Assembly (NCBI RefSeq): GCF_023156505.1
Contig: NZ_JALNMJ010000007.1
Span: 62,001 to 126,000, forward strand
Source of the DNA: Roseibium sediminicola
GTDB lineage: Bacteria; Pseudomonadota; Alphaproteobacteria; Rhizobiales; Stappiaceae
DNA: 64,000 nt
Direction: 5' to 3'
Shown here: in pieces, positions 43,883 to 56,438 of the stretch
Layout of the letters: each line of letters starts with the position of its first letter
Numbering within the stretch: position 1 is the stretch's first letter
Position numbers and translations under genes: made by a program
The notes under the pieces: generated by a model
What the model saw: only the letters and a program-made list of their open reading frames with translations
Told to the model about the DNA's origin: nothing
Databases searched by the model: none

Positions 43883-44384
43883 TTCCTGGGCCCCGATCCG
43901 CTGCCGATCAATCACGCGGCTTCAGGTTTTCACAAAATGACACACCGCACCACGTCTTTCTGCGGGCGGAATTCCCTGGCAGGGTTTGCCAACAATGCGC
44001 CTGCAGGAATAAAAGAAAACTTTAGTAAAATTGCTCCGGCTCTACTGGTTCTGTTAAGCATTTCGCCATCTTGCCGGGCACATACTGCTGATGTGTCCTC
44101 TGTTGCTGTATTTTGAGCTTGCATTGAAATTGTCTTGCTTTACGTAAACGGAATGCACAGGACGTGCAGTTTGCAGCTCAGGCCGGGCCAGCGCATGCGC
44201 AGCAGCCCGGTGAAAAGGCACCATGCCGGAGCAATCCGATTGCTTCAGGTGAATAAAATGTGCGTAAGCGGCTGCTTTCACTACAGAACGTAACGTGAGT
44301 GGCTAAGATGGCCTTGGGTGCCTGGTACCCAGGGTGGATAGGGATTCCTGTTTGGCACGGCAGGAAACCGGGTGAAGGATTTCG
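43883..44384. other. Intergenic region without clear gene
   Basis: This 502-bp gap separates divergent genes and must hold both promoters, but I cannot place them with confidence. The region is lower in GC than its surroundings. An 89-codon frame on the plus strand (43847-44116) has no ribosome site and overlaps the DUF2126 start, so I do not call it. Confidence 0.45.
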
Positions 44385-45473
44385 ATGTTCGTCAGGCTCG
44401 TGTGCATAATGTGTTTCTGGATCGCTTCTTTTGCGGTTCAGGCGGCCGATTTTCGCGTTACCTTCATCAATCCGGGCGACGACACCGGGTTCTGGGGAGA
44501 AGTCGCGAAGACCATGTCGGCCGCGGCCAGGGATCTGAATGCCGATCTGGAAATCCTGAACGCCAACCGGCGGCCCTATGCCATGGAAGAATTGCTCAGC
44601 CACCGGCTGGAGCGCGGAGACCTCCCCGACTATTTCATTCTTGTGAACGAAAACCAGGCGGCTGCGCGGCTGATGCAGCTGATGGAAGGTCATCCCAGCA
44701 AGGTTCTGTTCCTGCTCAACAAGCTGACCCCGAACCAGAAAACCAACCTGGAACGGCGCAATATCGACCTGCGCAGTATCGTTGCCTCGATCGTTCCGGA
44801 CAATGAAACCGCGGGTTACGACATGGCGACGAGCCTGATCGAAAAGGCCCGCCGCTCCGGATCGTTCAAGGGCAAGATCCGGTTGCTGGCCCTGACCGGT
44901 GATACAAACACCCCTGCCGGTTTGCAGCGCGAGCTCGGTATGCTGCGCGCGGTTGCCGATCATTCCGACGTCAAGCTGGTTCATGCCATTCCGGTGGACT
45001 GGAGCGAAGAGCTCGCCTATCAGCGCACCAGGGATGTTCTAGCGCGAACCCGTGTGGACATTGTCTGGGGGGCCAGTGACGATCTGGCGCTGGGGGCGCA
45101 GAAGGCTGCCCGGGAAGCCGGTCTTGTGGCTGGTAAGAACATTTTCTTTGCGGGTCTGAACTGGTCGAAGCGCGGCATGGATGCCGTCGCCACCGACGGC
45201 ATGACCATGAGTCACGGCGGCCACTTTTTTGCCGGAGCGTGGTCGATGGTGATGCTGCGCGACCATTTCTTCAAGAGCGTCAAGGGCGAGGTCTTCGTCG
45301 ACGTCCTGTTCAAGATGTCGCCGATCACGATGGACAATGTCGAGGTCTATCTGACGCATCTCGGGGACGGCGACTGGGACAAGATCGATTTCACCCGCTT
45401 TTGCAAGTCACGTACCGGCCGCAGCCATTACGATTTTTCCGCCGAAGCCATCCTTGAGGCGGCGGGCAGCTGA
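44385..45473 (+). CDS. Orphan periplasmic sugar-binding-like protein
   Basis: 362 aa; ATG at 44385 with GAAGGA upstream and a signal peptide (MFVRLVCIMCFWIASFAVQA). The mature part is a type-I periplasmic-binding fold (Peripla_BP_4): FRVTFINPGDDTGFWGEVAKTMSAAARDL, and WGASDDLALGAQKAAREAGL. No permease or ATPase lies beside it, nor a sensor kinase, so it may serve a transporter elsewhere or a signalling receptor. Substrate unknown. Confidence 0.8.
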   Translation: MFVRLVCIMCFWIASFAVQAADFRVTFINPGDDTGFWGEVAKTMSAAARDLNADLEILNANRRPYAMEELLSHRLERGDLPDYFILVNENQAAARLMQLMEGHPSKVLFLLNKLTPNQKTNLERRNIDLRSIVASIVPDNETAGYDMATSLIEKARRSGSFKGKIRLLALTGDTNTPAGLQRELGMLRAVADHSDVKLVHAIPVDWSEELAYQRTRDVLARTRVDIVWGASDDLALGAQKAAREAGLVAGKNIFFAGLNWSKRGMDAVATDGMTMSHGGHFFAGAWSMVMLRDHFFKSVKGEVFVDVLFKMSPITMDNVEVYLTHLGDGDWDKIDFTRFCKSRTGRSHYDFSAEAILEAAGS

Positions 45474-45575
45474 CCATCTTTCCATAACTTCTTGAATTCT
45501 CTCCTATCCAAGCGCCTTTCCGGGGCGCTATAGATCCGGGAAGGGCCGCGTTCCAATGAGCCCAGGGAGAGAGCG

Positions 45576-46430
45576 ATGACGAAGCAAACCGACGAGACCG
45601 GCGCCTATAATCCGGAAAAGGAAGGCGCCGAGATGCGCTTTGCCGACAAGATGTCCTATGGCGATTATCTCGGTCTGCCGCGGATCCTGAGCGCCCAGGC
45701 GCCGCTGTCCGATGCACCGGACGAATTGCTCTTTATCATCCAGCACCAGACGTCGGAACTCTGGATGAAGCTGATGCTGCACGAGCTGAATTCGGCCCGG
45801 GATGCGATCGCCGACGATCACATGCCCGAGGCGATGAAGCTGCTGGCGCGGGTGAGCCGCATCATGGAGCAGCTCAATTCCGCCTGGGACGTGCTCCGGA
45901 CGATGACCCCGAGCGACTACACCAAGTTCCGCGATGCGCTGGGCATGTCGTCGGGTTTCCAGTCGCTGCAATACCGCCTGATCGAATATGCGCTCGGTAA
46001 CCGCAACACCGCCATGGTCAGGCCGCATGAGCACGATCCGGACAGTGTCGCGCTGTTGAAGGCCGAGCTGGCGCGGCCAAGCCTTTATCAGGTGGTGCTG
46101 TCCTTTGCCCGCCGCCGGGGCCTTGCCGTGCCGGAGGCGATCACCGACACGCCATCGGCTGTACCGCACACGGAAGTGCCGGAGATCATGGCGCTGTGGC
46201 AGACGGTCTACCGGGACCCGTCCGCCCATTGGGCGCTTTATGAAGTCGGCGAGAAGCTGGTCGATCTGGAAGATTATTTCCGCCGCTGGCGCTTCAATCA
46301 CGTCACCACGGTGGAGCGCGTGATCGGCTTCAAGCGCGGCACCGGCGGCACCGGCGGCGTCTCCTATCTGAAACGCATGCTGGAAGTGGAACTCTTCCCC
46401 GAACTCTGGCACGTGCGCACGGCGCTTTGA
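45576..46430 (+). CDS. kynA: Tryptophan 2,3-dioxygenase
   Basis: 284 aa, length normal. ATG at 45576 follows AGGGAGAGAG. The family segments [59 protein letters not shown], the haem-ligand region [31 protein letters not shown] and C-terminal ELWHVRTAL are all present. It opens the indole ring of L-tryptophan to N-formylkynurenine with haem and O2. No other kynurenine-pathway gene is in the window. Confidence 0.95.
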   Translation: MTKQTDETGAYNPEKEGAEMRFADKMSYGDYLGLPRILSAQAPLSDAPDELLFIIQHQTSELWMKLMLHELNSARDAIADDHMPEAMKLLARVSRIMEQLNSAWDVLRTMTPSDYTKFRDALGMSSGFQSLQYRLIEYALGNRNTAMVRPHEHDPDSVALLKAELARPSLYQVVLSFARRRGLAVPEAITDTPSAVPHTEVPEIMALWQTVYRDPSAHWALYEVGEKLVDLEDYFRRWRFNHVTTVERVIGFKRGTGGTGGVSYLKRMLEVELFPELWHVRTAL

Positions 46431-46867
46431 GACTGATAAGGCGGGACGGGCAATAGGTGAGAAGGGGCGCGAAATGTCACTTCTCCCGCCGCAGGGACCT
46501 GAGCGCTGAAAAAGACTCGCACTCACCGGCGTCATCCCTGTCAAGCGAAGCGCGAGCCGGGACCGGGGAGGCAGACGCTTTTGATCCTCAGCTCCCTTCA
46601 GCATGCAGGCCCGGGCTCCCCGATCCCGGGTCTTCGCTCCGCTGCGCCCGGGAAGACGGTGTTAGGGCTTTCGGCAGACTATGAGAGGCCGAATGTCCGT
46701 TTGCGTCAGGACATCCCGGTTGTGGTGTGCCGAGTCATGGGCGTCGAACTCCACCCCTTCCTTATTCTCCGAATTGCGTGTTTGCCATCGGCGAGGCTGC
46801 CGATAGAGTGTCTTGCCAAGAGCCTCCAAGAAGGCTCGACGGGATTGAAAGAGAGGGGATTTTCGAA
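46431..46867. repeat. Intergenic region with GTCATCCCGG-type repeat
   Basis: A repeat unit runs from about 46528 (GCGTCATCCCTGTCAAGCGA) to about 46655 (CGCTGCGCCCGGGAAGAC); its two halves are inverted copies around GCTCCCCGATCCCGGGTC. The rest contains the promoter of the following binding-protein gene, not resolved. No gene is seen. Confidence 0.55.
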
Positions 46868-48004
46868 ATGTTCAAACAGCTTGCAGCCACGGCCAGTGTC
46901 CTGGCCCTTCTGACCGGCGGTGCCTTGGCCGAACCGGTCAAGGTCGGCATGATCACCACGCTCTCGGGCGGTGGCGCCGGGCTCGGCATCGATGTGCGCG
47001 ACGGGTTCCTGCTGGCGGTCAAGCAGGCCGGCAACGAGGATCTGGAAGTCATTGTCGAGGACGATCAACGCAAACCGGATGTGGCGGTGCAGCTCGCCGA
47101 CAAGCTGGTCCAGTCGGAAAAGGTCGATGTCCTCACCGGCATAATCTGGTCGAACCTGGCCATGGCTGTGGTGCCGTCCGTGACCGCGCAGGGCAAGTTC
47201 TACCTGTCGCCGAATGCCGGACCGTCCGCGCTGGCAGGCAAGGGCTGCCATCCGAACTATTTCAACGTCGCCTGGCAGAACGACAACCTGCATGAGGCCG
47301 CAGGCGCCTATGCCAAGGAAGCCGGCTACAAGAACAGCTTCATCCTGGCACCGAACTATCCGGCCGGCCAGGACGCGCTGACCGGTTACAAGCGCTTTTA
47401 CGGCGGTGATCTGGCCGGTGAAATTTACACCAAGCTTGGCCAGACGGATTACGCCGCCGAACTTGCCCAGATCCGTGCGTCGGGCGCCGACAGCGTCTTT
47501 TTCTTCCTGCCGGGTGGCATGGGCATTTCCTTCCTGAAGCAGTATGCCGACAGCGGCATCGACCTTCCGGTGGCCGGTCCGGCCTTCTCGTTCGACCAGG
47601 GCATCCTGCAGGCCGTCGGCGATGCGGCACTGGGTGTGAAAAACACCAGCCAGTGGAACAAGGATCTCGACAACGACGCCAACAAGGCCTTTGTCGAGAG
47701 CTTCCAGGCCGAATATGGCCGCCTGCCGTCGCTCTATGCGTCCCAGGGCTTTGATACGGCCAACCTGCTGTTGTCCGCGATGGCCAAGGCCGACGTGAAA
47801 GACGCCGATGCGTTCCGCGCCGCGCTGGAAGCGGCCGATTTTGCCTCGACCCGCGGCGATTTCAAATTCGGTCCCAACCATCACCCGATCCAGGACATCT
47901 ATGTCCGGGAGGTGATCAAGGAAGGCGACGTCTACACCAACAAGATCATCGGCACCGCGCTGGAAGATCGCGCGGACGCCTATGCGGCCGAGTGCAAGAT
48001 GTAG
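46868..48004 (+). CDS. Orphan HAAT-family substrate-binding protein
   Basis: 378 aa; ATG at 46868 opens a signal peptide (MFKQLAATASVLALLTGGALA). The mature start EPVKVGMITTLSGGGAGLGIDVRDGFLLAVKQ and VVPSVTAQGKFYLSPNAGPSALAGKGCHPNYF identify a Peripla_BP_6 protein of the branched-chain-amino-acid type, of normal length. No permease or ATPase genes adjoin it; a strong terminator follows, so it is monocistronic and must work with a transporter encoded elsewhere. Confidence 0.88.
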   Translation: MFKQLAATASVLALLTGGALAEPVKVGMITTLSGGGAGLGIDVRDGFLLAVKQAGNEDLEVIVEDDQRKPDVAVQLADKLVQSEKVDVLTGIIWSNLAMAVVPSVTAQGKFYLSPNAGPSALAGKGCHPNYFNVAWQNDNLHEAAGAYAKEAGYKNSFILAPNYPAGQDALTGYKRFYGGDLAGEIYTKLGQTDYAAELAQIRASGADSVFFFLPGGMGISFLKQYADSGIDLPVAGPAFSFDQGILQAVGDAALGVKNTSQWNKDLDNDANKAFVESFQAEYGRLPSLYASQGFDTANLLLSAMAKADVKDADAFRAALEAADFASTRGDFKFGPNHHPIQDIYVREVIKEGDVYTNKIIGTALEDRADAYAAECKM

Positions 48005-48031
48005 GTCGGACAGGTCCAATTGACGGAGAGA

Positions 48032-48058
48032 GCGCGGCCATTCGGCCGCGCCTTTTTG
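48032..48058 (+). terminator. Rho-independent terminator after orphan binding protein
   Basis: GCGCGGCC (48032-48039) and GGCCGCGC (48044-48051) form a perfect 8-bp stem with an ATTC loop, followed by CTTTTTG. Confidence 0.9.
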
Positions 48059-48078
48059 TTGTTCGGCAACCCTTCAGT

Positions 48079-48210
48079 TCGTCATCCCGGGCGAAGCAGA
48101 GCGAAGACCCGGGATCGGGGAGCCCGAGTGTATCGACGCTATCAGACATGTAACGGTCAAACTGCGGGCTCCCCGGTCCCGGCTCGCGTTGCGCTTGGCC
48201 GGGAAGATGG
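48079..48210. repeat. GTCATCCCGG-type intergenic repeat
   Basis: CGTCATCCCGGGCGAAGCAG begins the unit; GACCCGGGATCGGGGAGCCC and the inverse GGGCTCCCCGGTCCCGGCTC form its halves, ending near TTGGCCGGGAAGATG. It lies between convergent genes. The same family occurs at about 277, 10600-11075, 46528 and 55819. Confidence 0.7.
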
Positions 48211-48222
48211 CGGTTAGGGGGG

Positions 48223-49278
48223 CTACCTCCGAAACACCCCGGCCTCGATCATCTGCTGGAACATGTCCTCCATGGATTCCTTGTAGGGCCGATAGGTAAC
48301 GCCAAGAGCGCGTTTGCTCTTGGAATTGTCGGCGCGCCACTTGATGTCGACATTGTTGGAAACGAATTTGCGCGAAATGCCGCCGAGGATCGGTCCGACG
48401 GCCCAGACGATCCATTTCGGCAGGGACTTGCGCGGGACCGGGTAACGGTCGCCGTATTTATCGATGAGGGCCTTGCCGAGTTCCAGGAGGTTGGTGTTGT
48501 GGCCCGAGACGATGTGGCGGCCCTCCGCATCCTCGACAAACCCCGCCGCGACATGGGCCTTGGCAAGGTCGCGGACATCGACAACGCCGATGCCGAGTTT
48601 CGGCGCGCCCTGTTTCATGGTGCCGTCGCCCATCTGTCGGACGATGTTGAAGCTTTCAGAGGTCGGCTTTTTGGCAAGAGCCGGTCCGATCACCAGCGAC
48701 GGGTTGACGGTGACCAGCCTGAACCGGCTCTGGTTCTCGGCTATTTTCCAGGCTTCCTTCTCGGCCAGCGTCTTGGAGTAGCTGTAGGGCTGATAGGAAA
48801 GGGACGCGGTCGTGTTCCAGATCGCCTCGGTCAGGACGCCGCCAGGCGCCTGCTGGCAGTCAATGGCATCGGTGTAGATGGCAGCGCAGGAGCTGGTGAC
48901 CACAACGCGCTTGACGCTCGGGGTCGCCGCGGCGGTTTCCAGAACGTTGCGGGTGCCTTGGACGGCCGGATCGATCAGTTCCTTTTGCGGGTCCTTGACT
49001 GAGACCGTGAAGGGCGAAGCGGTGTGAAAGACGACGGAACAGCCCTGCATGGCCGCCTCATAGGAGCCGGGTTGCAGAAGATCGGCCTTGAAGAACCTGA
49101 TTTCGCCTGGAGCCGTTTCGGCAATCGCGGTCAGGTGCGAGAGCTTCTCCGTTGCCGCCGGATCGCGGACGGCCGCATGGACAGTGACGCCTGCTTCGAG
49201 CAGCTCTTTCACCAGCCAGCCGGCGACATAGCCGGTGGCGCCTGTGACCAGAACGGGGGCGTCGGTTGAAAGTGTCAT
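48223..49278 (-). CDS. NAD(P)-dependent epimerase/reductase (extended SDR)
   Basis: 351 aa. The nucleotide-binding motif VLVTGATGYVAGWLVKELLEAG is at the N-terminus and the YxxxK active site is PYSYSKTLAEKEAW, with RVVVTSSCAAIY supplying the Ser. This pattern (including NTTASLSYQPYSYSK) matches the dihydroflavonol-4-reductase-like branch, which reduces diverse aldehydes and ketones. Likely an NADPH-dependent reductase of unknown substrate; monocistronic. Confidence 0.85.
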   Translation of the reverse strand: MTLSTDAPVLVTGATGYVAGWLVKELLEAGVTVHAAVRDPAATEKLSHLTAIAETAPGEIRFFKADLLQPGSYEAAMQGCSVVFHTASPFTVSVKDPQKELIDPAVQGTRNVLETAAATPSVKRVVVTSSCAAIYTDAIDCQQAPGGVLTEAIWNTTASLSYQPYSYSKTLAEKEAWKIAENQSRFRLVTVNPSLVIGPALAKKPTSESFNIVRQMGDGTMKQGAPKLGIGVVDVRDLAKAHVAAGFVEDAEGRHIVSGHNTNLLELGKALIDKYGDRYPVPRKSLPKWIVWAVGPILGGISRKFVSNNVDIKWRADNSKSKRALGVTYRPYKESMEDMFQQMIEAGVFRR

Positions 49279-49813
49279 TTGTTGGGTCCTCGTTCCACCT
49301 TTGGCGGGCCTGGGGTTCAGTCTTCAGGGTCTACCGAGAGCCTGTGGTCTGTTCCGGTCAACGTCTGCCGGGTGACGTATCCATATCTATCGTTCCGGGA
49401 CCCTAGCTTCAAAGCCAATGGCGCCAACTTGACTGCAGATCGCGCCAATGGATCTCTTTCAACGCTGATGTTGCGATGCAGCATTTGTGACTGATTTTCG
49501 TTTTGCAGTGCAAAACGAAGCTAAAAAGAAGTCATTCTGCGTTTTAACTGAAAGACCCGAAACCGGATTTCGGGCTACCTCTCGTGTCAAATTTATGCCA
49601 CACTAGGCTCGTTCGGTGGGGCTGATGACATCGAAGTGACAGTGTTTTTCACGCGCGGTCGTTCGAAATAACAGATAAAAATCAGCAAGTTATAGCCCGA
49701 TAACGTAGGGCCGGATATCTACTAAAAAATTAGTTTGACATCGTGGCGAGGCTGTGACTTTGTATGTCCAGCCGGATAGTCACGGCGAAAATATCTCACG
49801 GGAGGAGATGCAG
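49279..49813. promoter_or_regulatory. Regulatory region of the glycerol importer operon
   Basis: No gene is seen in these 535 bp, which are AT-richer than the flanks. They contain the long palindrome at 49497-49519 (separate entry) and a consensus -35 TTGACA at 49735-49740, though a good -10 at the right spacing is not obvious. Likely home of the operon promoter. Confidence 0.6.
49497..49519. promoter_or_regulatory. Long palindrome, possible GlpR-type operator
   Basis: Perfect 11-bp arms TTCGTTTTGCA and TGCAAAACGAA are separated by a single G. TTTTCGTTTT-like half sites are typical of DeoR-family regulators, including GlpR of glycerol operons. It lies about 295 bp before glpV. The regulator is not encoded in the window, so the assignment is inference. 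Confidence 0.5.
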
Positions 49814-51553
<1,740 letters not shown>

Positions 51554-51577
51554 GCCCTGAGTTGACTTAAAAAAACC

Positions 51578-51600
51578 GGACCGGGGCTTGTCCCCGGTCC
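51578..51600 (+). other. Intercistronic hairpin after glpV
   Basis: GGACCGGGG (51578-51586) pairs with CCCCGGTCC (51592-51600), loop CTTGT. An A-run precedes and no T-run follows, so it probably protects the glpV message or only partly terminates. Confidence 0.65.
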
Positions 51601-51679
51601 CTCTCCGATCCGAAAGTGACGGGCCGCAACCGCTCAAGGTTGCCAATGGAGCCCAGTCCGGACGCGGGTAAGAAGCACA

Positions 51680-52744
51680 ATGTCTCTAGAACTTAAAAAC
51701 GTCAGCAAGCGCGTTGCCGGCATCACGCATGTCAAGGAAACGAGCCTGACGCTGCAACCGGGTCACTTCAATGTTCTCCTCGGGGAAACAGGCTCGGGCA
51801 AGACCTCGCTGATCAAGCTGATGGCCGGCCTCGACAGCCTGGCCTCCGGGCAGATCGTCCTGAACGGCAAGGATGTGTCCCGCCTGTCAGCGCAAAAGCG
51901 CAACATCAGCCTGGTGCACCAGTTTTTCGTCAACTACCCGCATATGTCAGTCTATGACAATATCGCCTCGCCGCTGAAGGTGGCCGGCATTGCCAAGTCT
52001 GAGATAGACGGCCGGGTGGAAGAAGCTGCGGCCATCCTGAAACTGAAGCCCTATCTCGACCGCAAGCCGAACGAATTGTCCGGCGGCCAGCAGCAGCGCA
52101 CGGCGCTCGCCCGCGCCATCGTCAAGGAAAGCGACGCTGTGTTCCTCGACGAGCCGCTCGCCAACCTCGATTACAAGCTGCGCGAGGAATTGCGCGACCA
52201 GCTGCCGGAACTCTTTGCCGGCCGCGGCGCCGTGGTGGTCTATGCGACTTCCGAACCGGAAGAAGCTTTGCTGCTCGGCGGTCATACCGCCCTGATGACC
52301 GACGGCAACGTCGTCCAGTTCGGCCCGACCGCGGATATCTACCGCAAGCCCAAGGATCTCGATGCGGCCAAGGTGTTCTCCAACCCGCCGATCAACACGG
52401 CGCCGGTGAACAAGCAGGGCGACACGATCATCCTGAACGACGGCGTCCGCTGGCCGGCGTCCGGCGCGGCGGCGAGCCTGCGCGACGGGCCCTACACGCT
52501 GGCGATCCGGCCGCATCACGTGATGCCGGTGGAAAGCCCGCATCACAGCGTGCGTCTGCAGGGCAACGTTCTGGTGACCGAGCTCTCGGGCTCGGAAAGC
52601 AGCGCCCATTTCGACATGCAAGGCCAGTCCTGGGTGTCGCTGTCGCCGGGGGTCCATCCCTATTTCGTCGGCGAGGTCCACACGTTCTTCCTGGATCCCA
52701 GCCATTGTTTCTTCTTTGCGCCAAATGGCGACCTGGCGGCCTGA
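51680..52744 (+). CDS. glpS: Glycerol importer ATPase 1
   Basis: 354 aa. Walker A GETGSGKTS, Q-loop LVHQFFVNYPHMSVYDNI, a canonical signature LSGGQQQRTALARAIV and Walker B AVFLDEPLANLDYKL are present, but the switch (H-loop) His is absent: the expected [11 protein letters not shown] region reads VVYATSEPEEA. A C-terminal TOBE-like domain has LAIRPHHVMP. With the next gene product it would form a heterodimer driving glycerol import. It is followed by glpT after 11 bp. Confidence 0.88.
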   Translation: MSLELKNVSKRVAGITHVKETSLTLQPGHFNVLLGETGSGKTSLIKLMAGLDSLASGQIVLNGKDVSRLSAQKRNISLVHQFFVNYPHMSVYDNIASPLKVAGIAKSEIDGRVEEAAAILKLKPYLDRKPNELSGGQQQRTALARAIVKESDAVFLDEPLANLDYKLREELRDQLPELFAGRGAVVVYATSEPEEALLLGGHTALMTDGNVVQFGPTADIYRKPKDLDAAKVFSNPPINTAPVNKQGDTIILNDGVRWPASGAAASLRDGPYTLAIRPHHVMPVESPHHSVRLQGNVLVTELSGSESSAHFDMQGQSWVSLSPGVHPYFVGEVHTFFLDPSHCFFFAPNGDLAA

Positions 52745-52755
52745 GGAGAGGACTT

Positions 52756-54710
<1,955 letters not shown>

Positions 54711-54721
54711 GGAGACCCATC

Positions 54722-55519
54722 ATGCGCATGAAAAGCCTGGTCCCGATCCTCTACATTCTCTTCCTGATGCTGCCGATCTACTGGCTCGTCGCGATGAGCT
54801 TCAAGACCACCAACGAGATCCTGTCAGGGTTCACCCTGTTCCCGCAGACCTGGACCTTTGCCAACTATATCGAGATCTTCACCGATCCGACCTGGTATTG
54901 GGGTTACATCAACTCGATCATCTACGTGACCATCAACACGGTGATCTCGATCACCGTGGCCCTGCCGGCGGCCTATGCCTTCTCGCGCTACTCCTTCGTG
55001 GGCGACAAGCATCTGTTCTTCTGGCTGCTCACCAACCGCATGGCGCCGGCCGCCGTCTTCGCGCTGCCGTTCTTCCAGCTCTATTCGGCTGTCGGCTTGT
55101 TCGACACGCACCTGGCCGTCGCCCTGGCGCACTGCCTCTTCAACGTGCCGCTGGCGGTGTGGATCCTGGAAGGCTTCATGAGCGGGGTACCCAAGGAGCT
55201 GGACGAAACCGCCTATGTGGACGGCTATTCCTTCCCGCGGTTCTTCATGACCATCTTCCTGCCGGCCATCAAGTCCGGTGTCGGGGTGGCCGCGTTCTTC
55301 TGCTTCATGTTCTCCTGGGTGGAAATGCTGCTTTCCAAGACCCTGACAGCCGTTGAAGCCAAACCCATTGCCGCCGTGATGACCCGGACCGCTTCCTCCG
55401 CGGGCTATGAACTCGGGCTTTTGGCGGCCGCCGGGACCCTGACCATCATTCCCGGCGCCATCGTCATCTACTTTGTCCGTAACTACATTGCCAAGGGCTT
55501 TGCCCTGGGGAGGGTCTGA
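54722..55519 (+). CDS. glpQ: Glycerol importer permease 2
   Basis: 265 aa MalG-type permease with six hydrophobic segments; coupling motif ELDETAYVDGYSFPRFFMTIFLPAIKSG. ATG at 54722 is preceded by GAGGAGA; its stop overlaps the next start (TGATG). The symbol refers to the ABC permease, not the glycerophosphodiesterase of that name. Confidence 0.9.
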   Translation: MRMKSLVPILYILFLMLPIYWLVAMSFKTTNEILSGFTLFPQTWTFANYIEIFTDPTWYWGYINSIIYVTINTVISITVALPAAYAFSRYSFVGDKHLFFWLLTNRMAPAAVFALPFFQLYSAVGLFDTHLAVALAHCLFNVPLAVWILEGFMSGVPKELDETAYVDGYSFPRFFMTIFLPAIKSGVGVAAFFCFMFSWVEMLLSKTLTAVEAKPIAAVMTRTASSAGYELGLLAAAGTLTIIPGAIVIYFVRNYIAKGFALGRV

Positions 55520-55797
55520 TGCTTGGATGGATGGCCTGGACCTGGCCGACGGCGCTTCTGTTCGTCGGCATCTTTTCCGCGATCGGTTTCCTGACAGTCG
55601 TGGAACTCAAATACCCCGGCGGTCATGCCCGCAAGGGTGTCCTTGGACTGGAGACAACTCGCGGCGACCGCCTGTTCATCACGCTTCTGGGCACGGCCTA
55701 TATCTTCCTGGCCTGGCTCGGGCTGATGGGTGAGCCGCTGTGGTGGCCGCTCGCGCTGAGCATGGCCTGGGGCGTGTTCTGCTTCTGGAAGGTCTGA
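55519..55797 (+). CDS. glpU: Small membrane protein of glycerol importer (DUF2160)
   Basis: 92 aa with about three hydrophobic segments: MLGWMAWTWPTALLFVGIFSAIGFL, LGTAYIFLAWLGLMG and LALSMAWGVFCFW. It matches the DUF2160 family regularly found within glycerol importer operons, where it was named GlpU; its role is unknown. ATG at 55519 overlaps the glpQ stop. Confidence 0.88.
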   Translation: MLGWMAWTWPTALLFVGIFSAIGFLTVVELKYPGGHARKGVLGLETTRGDRLFITLLGTAYIFLAWLGLMGEPLWWPLALSMAWGVFCFWKV

Positions 55798-55818
55798 CGA
55801 CCGCCCGCAAACCTCCGA

Positions 55819-55930
55819 TGTCGTCATCCCGGCCAAGCGTCAGCGCGAGCCGGGATCGGGGAGCCGGGACACAAGCCGATTGGTGGCTCCCCGGCCCCGG
55901 ATCTCCGCTCCGCTGCGTCCGGGATGACGA
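55819..55930. repeat. GTCATCCCGG-type intergenic repeat
   Basis: The unit begins CGTCATCCCGGCCAAGCGTC and ends TCCGGGATGACGA, with inner halves GCCGGGATCGGGGAGCC and GGCTCCCCGGCCCCGG. It can fold into a long stem and may end glp transcription. Confidence 0.7.
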
Positions 55931-56042
55931 AACAGACGCCTGTCAACAAAGGCGACTAACTAAAGGAATAGTAATTTCCGCGGATCTGGTGCATGAATAA
56001 AACGGTAAGCCACATCCAATCCGACATGGACACAAGAGTGTA

Positions 56043-56438
56043 ATGAGAAAGCGCAAGAGCAACGAGTTTTTGACCGAAGTCGAACTGGAGTTCATGACCG
56101 AACTCTGGAAGCTCGGCGAAGGCTCCGTTCGGGATATTCTGGCGACCCTGCCGCCCGAGCGCAAACTTGCCTATACCTCTTGCGCCACCATCATGCGGAT
56201 CCTGGATGAAAAGGGCTTTGTGGACAGCCGGAAAGAAGGCAAGACATTCATCTATTCCCCCCGGCTGACCCGCGATACCTACCAGTCCCGTTCTCTCAGA
56301 AACCTGTCGGAAAAGCTTTTTGACGGCACACCTGCGTCGCTGGTGGCCCGGCTTGTCGACGAATACGAACTCTCGGGAGACGATCTGGAGGAGATCAGAG
56401 CGTTGCTGGACAGGAGGAGGACAGATGACGCTACTTAA
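56043..56438 (+). CDS. BlaI/MecI/CopY-family repressor
   Basis: 131 aa. The winged-helix pattern is clear: LTEVELEFMTELWKLGEGSVRDIL, YTSCATIMRILDEKGFVDSRKEGKTFIYSP. It pairs with the membrane metalloprotease encoded directly downstream (overlap of 14 bp), the usual BlaI-BlaR1 arrangement in which signal-activated proteolysis removes the repressor. A short dyad ACAC-AAGA-GTGT (56030-56041) lies over its ribosome site. No beta-lactamase gene is in the window, so the regulated gene is unknown. Confidence 0.88.
   Translation: MRKRKSNEFLTEVELEFMTELWKLGEGSVRDILATLPPERKLAYTSCATIMRILDEKGFVDSRKEGKTFIYSPRLTRDTYQSRSLRNLSEKLFDGTPASLVARLVDEYELSGDDLEEIRALLDRRRTDDAT

Noticed and set aside
43847..44116. 89-codon plus-strand frame next to the DUF2126 gene
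   Set aside because: No ribosome site, overlaps the start of the real gene, and no recognisable protein features beyond a weak hydrophobic stretch.
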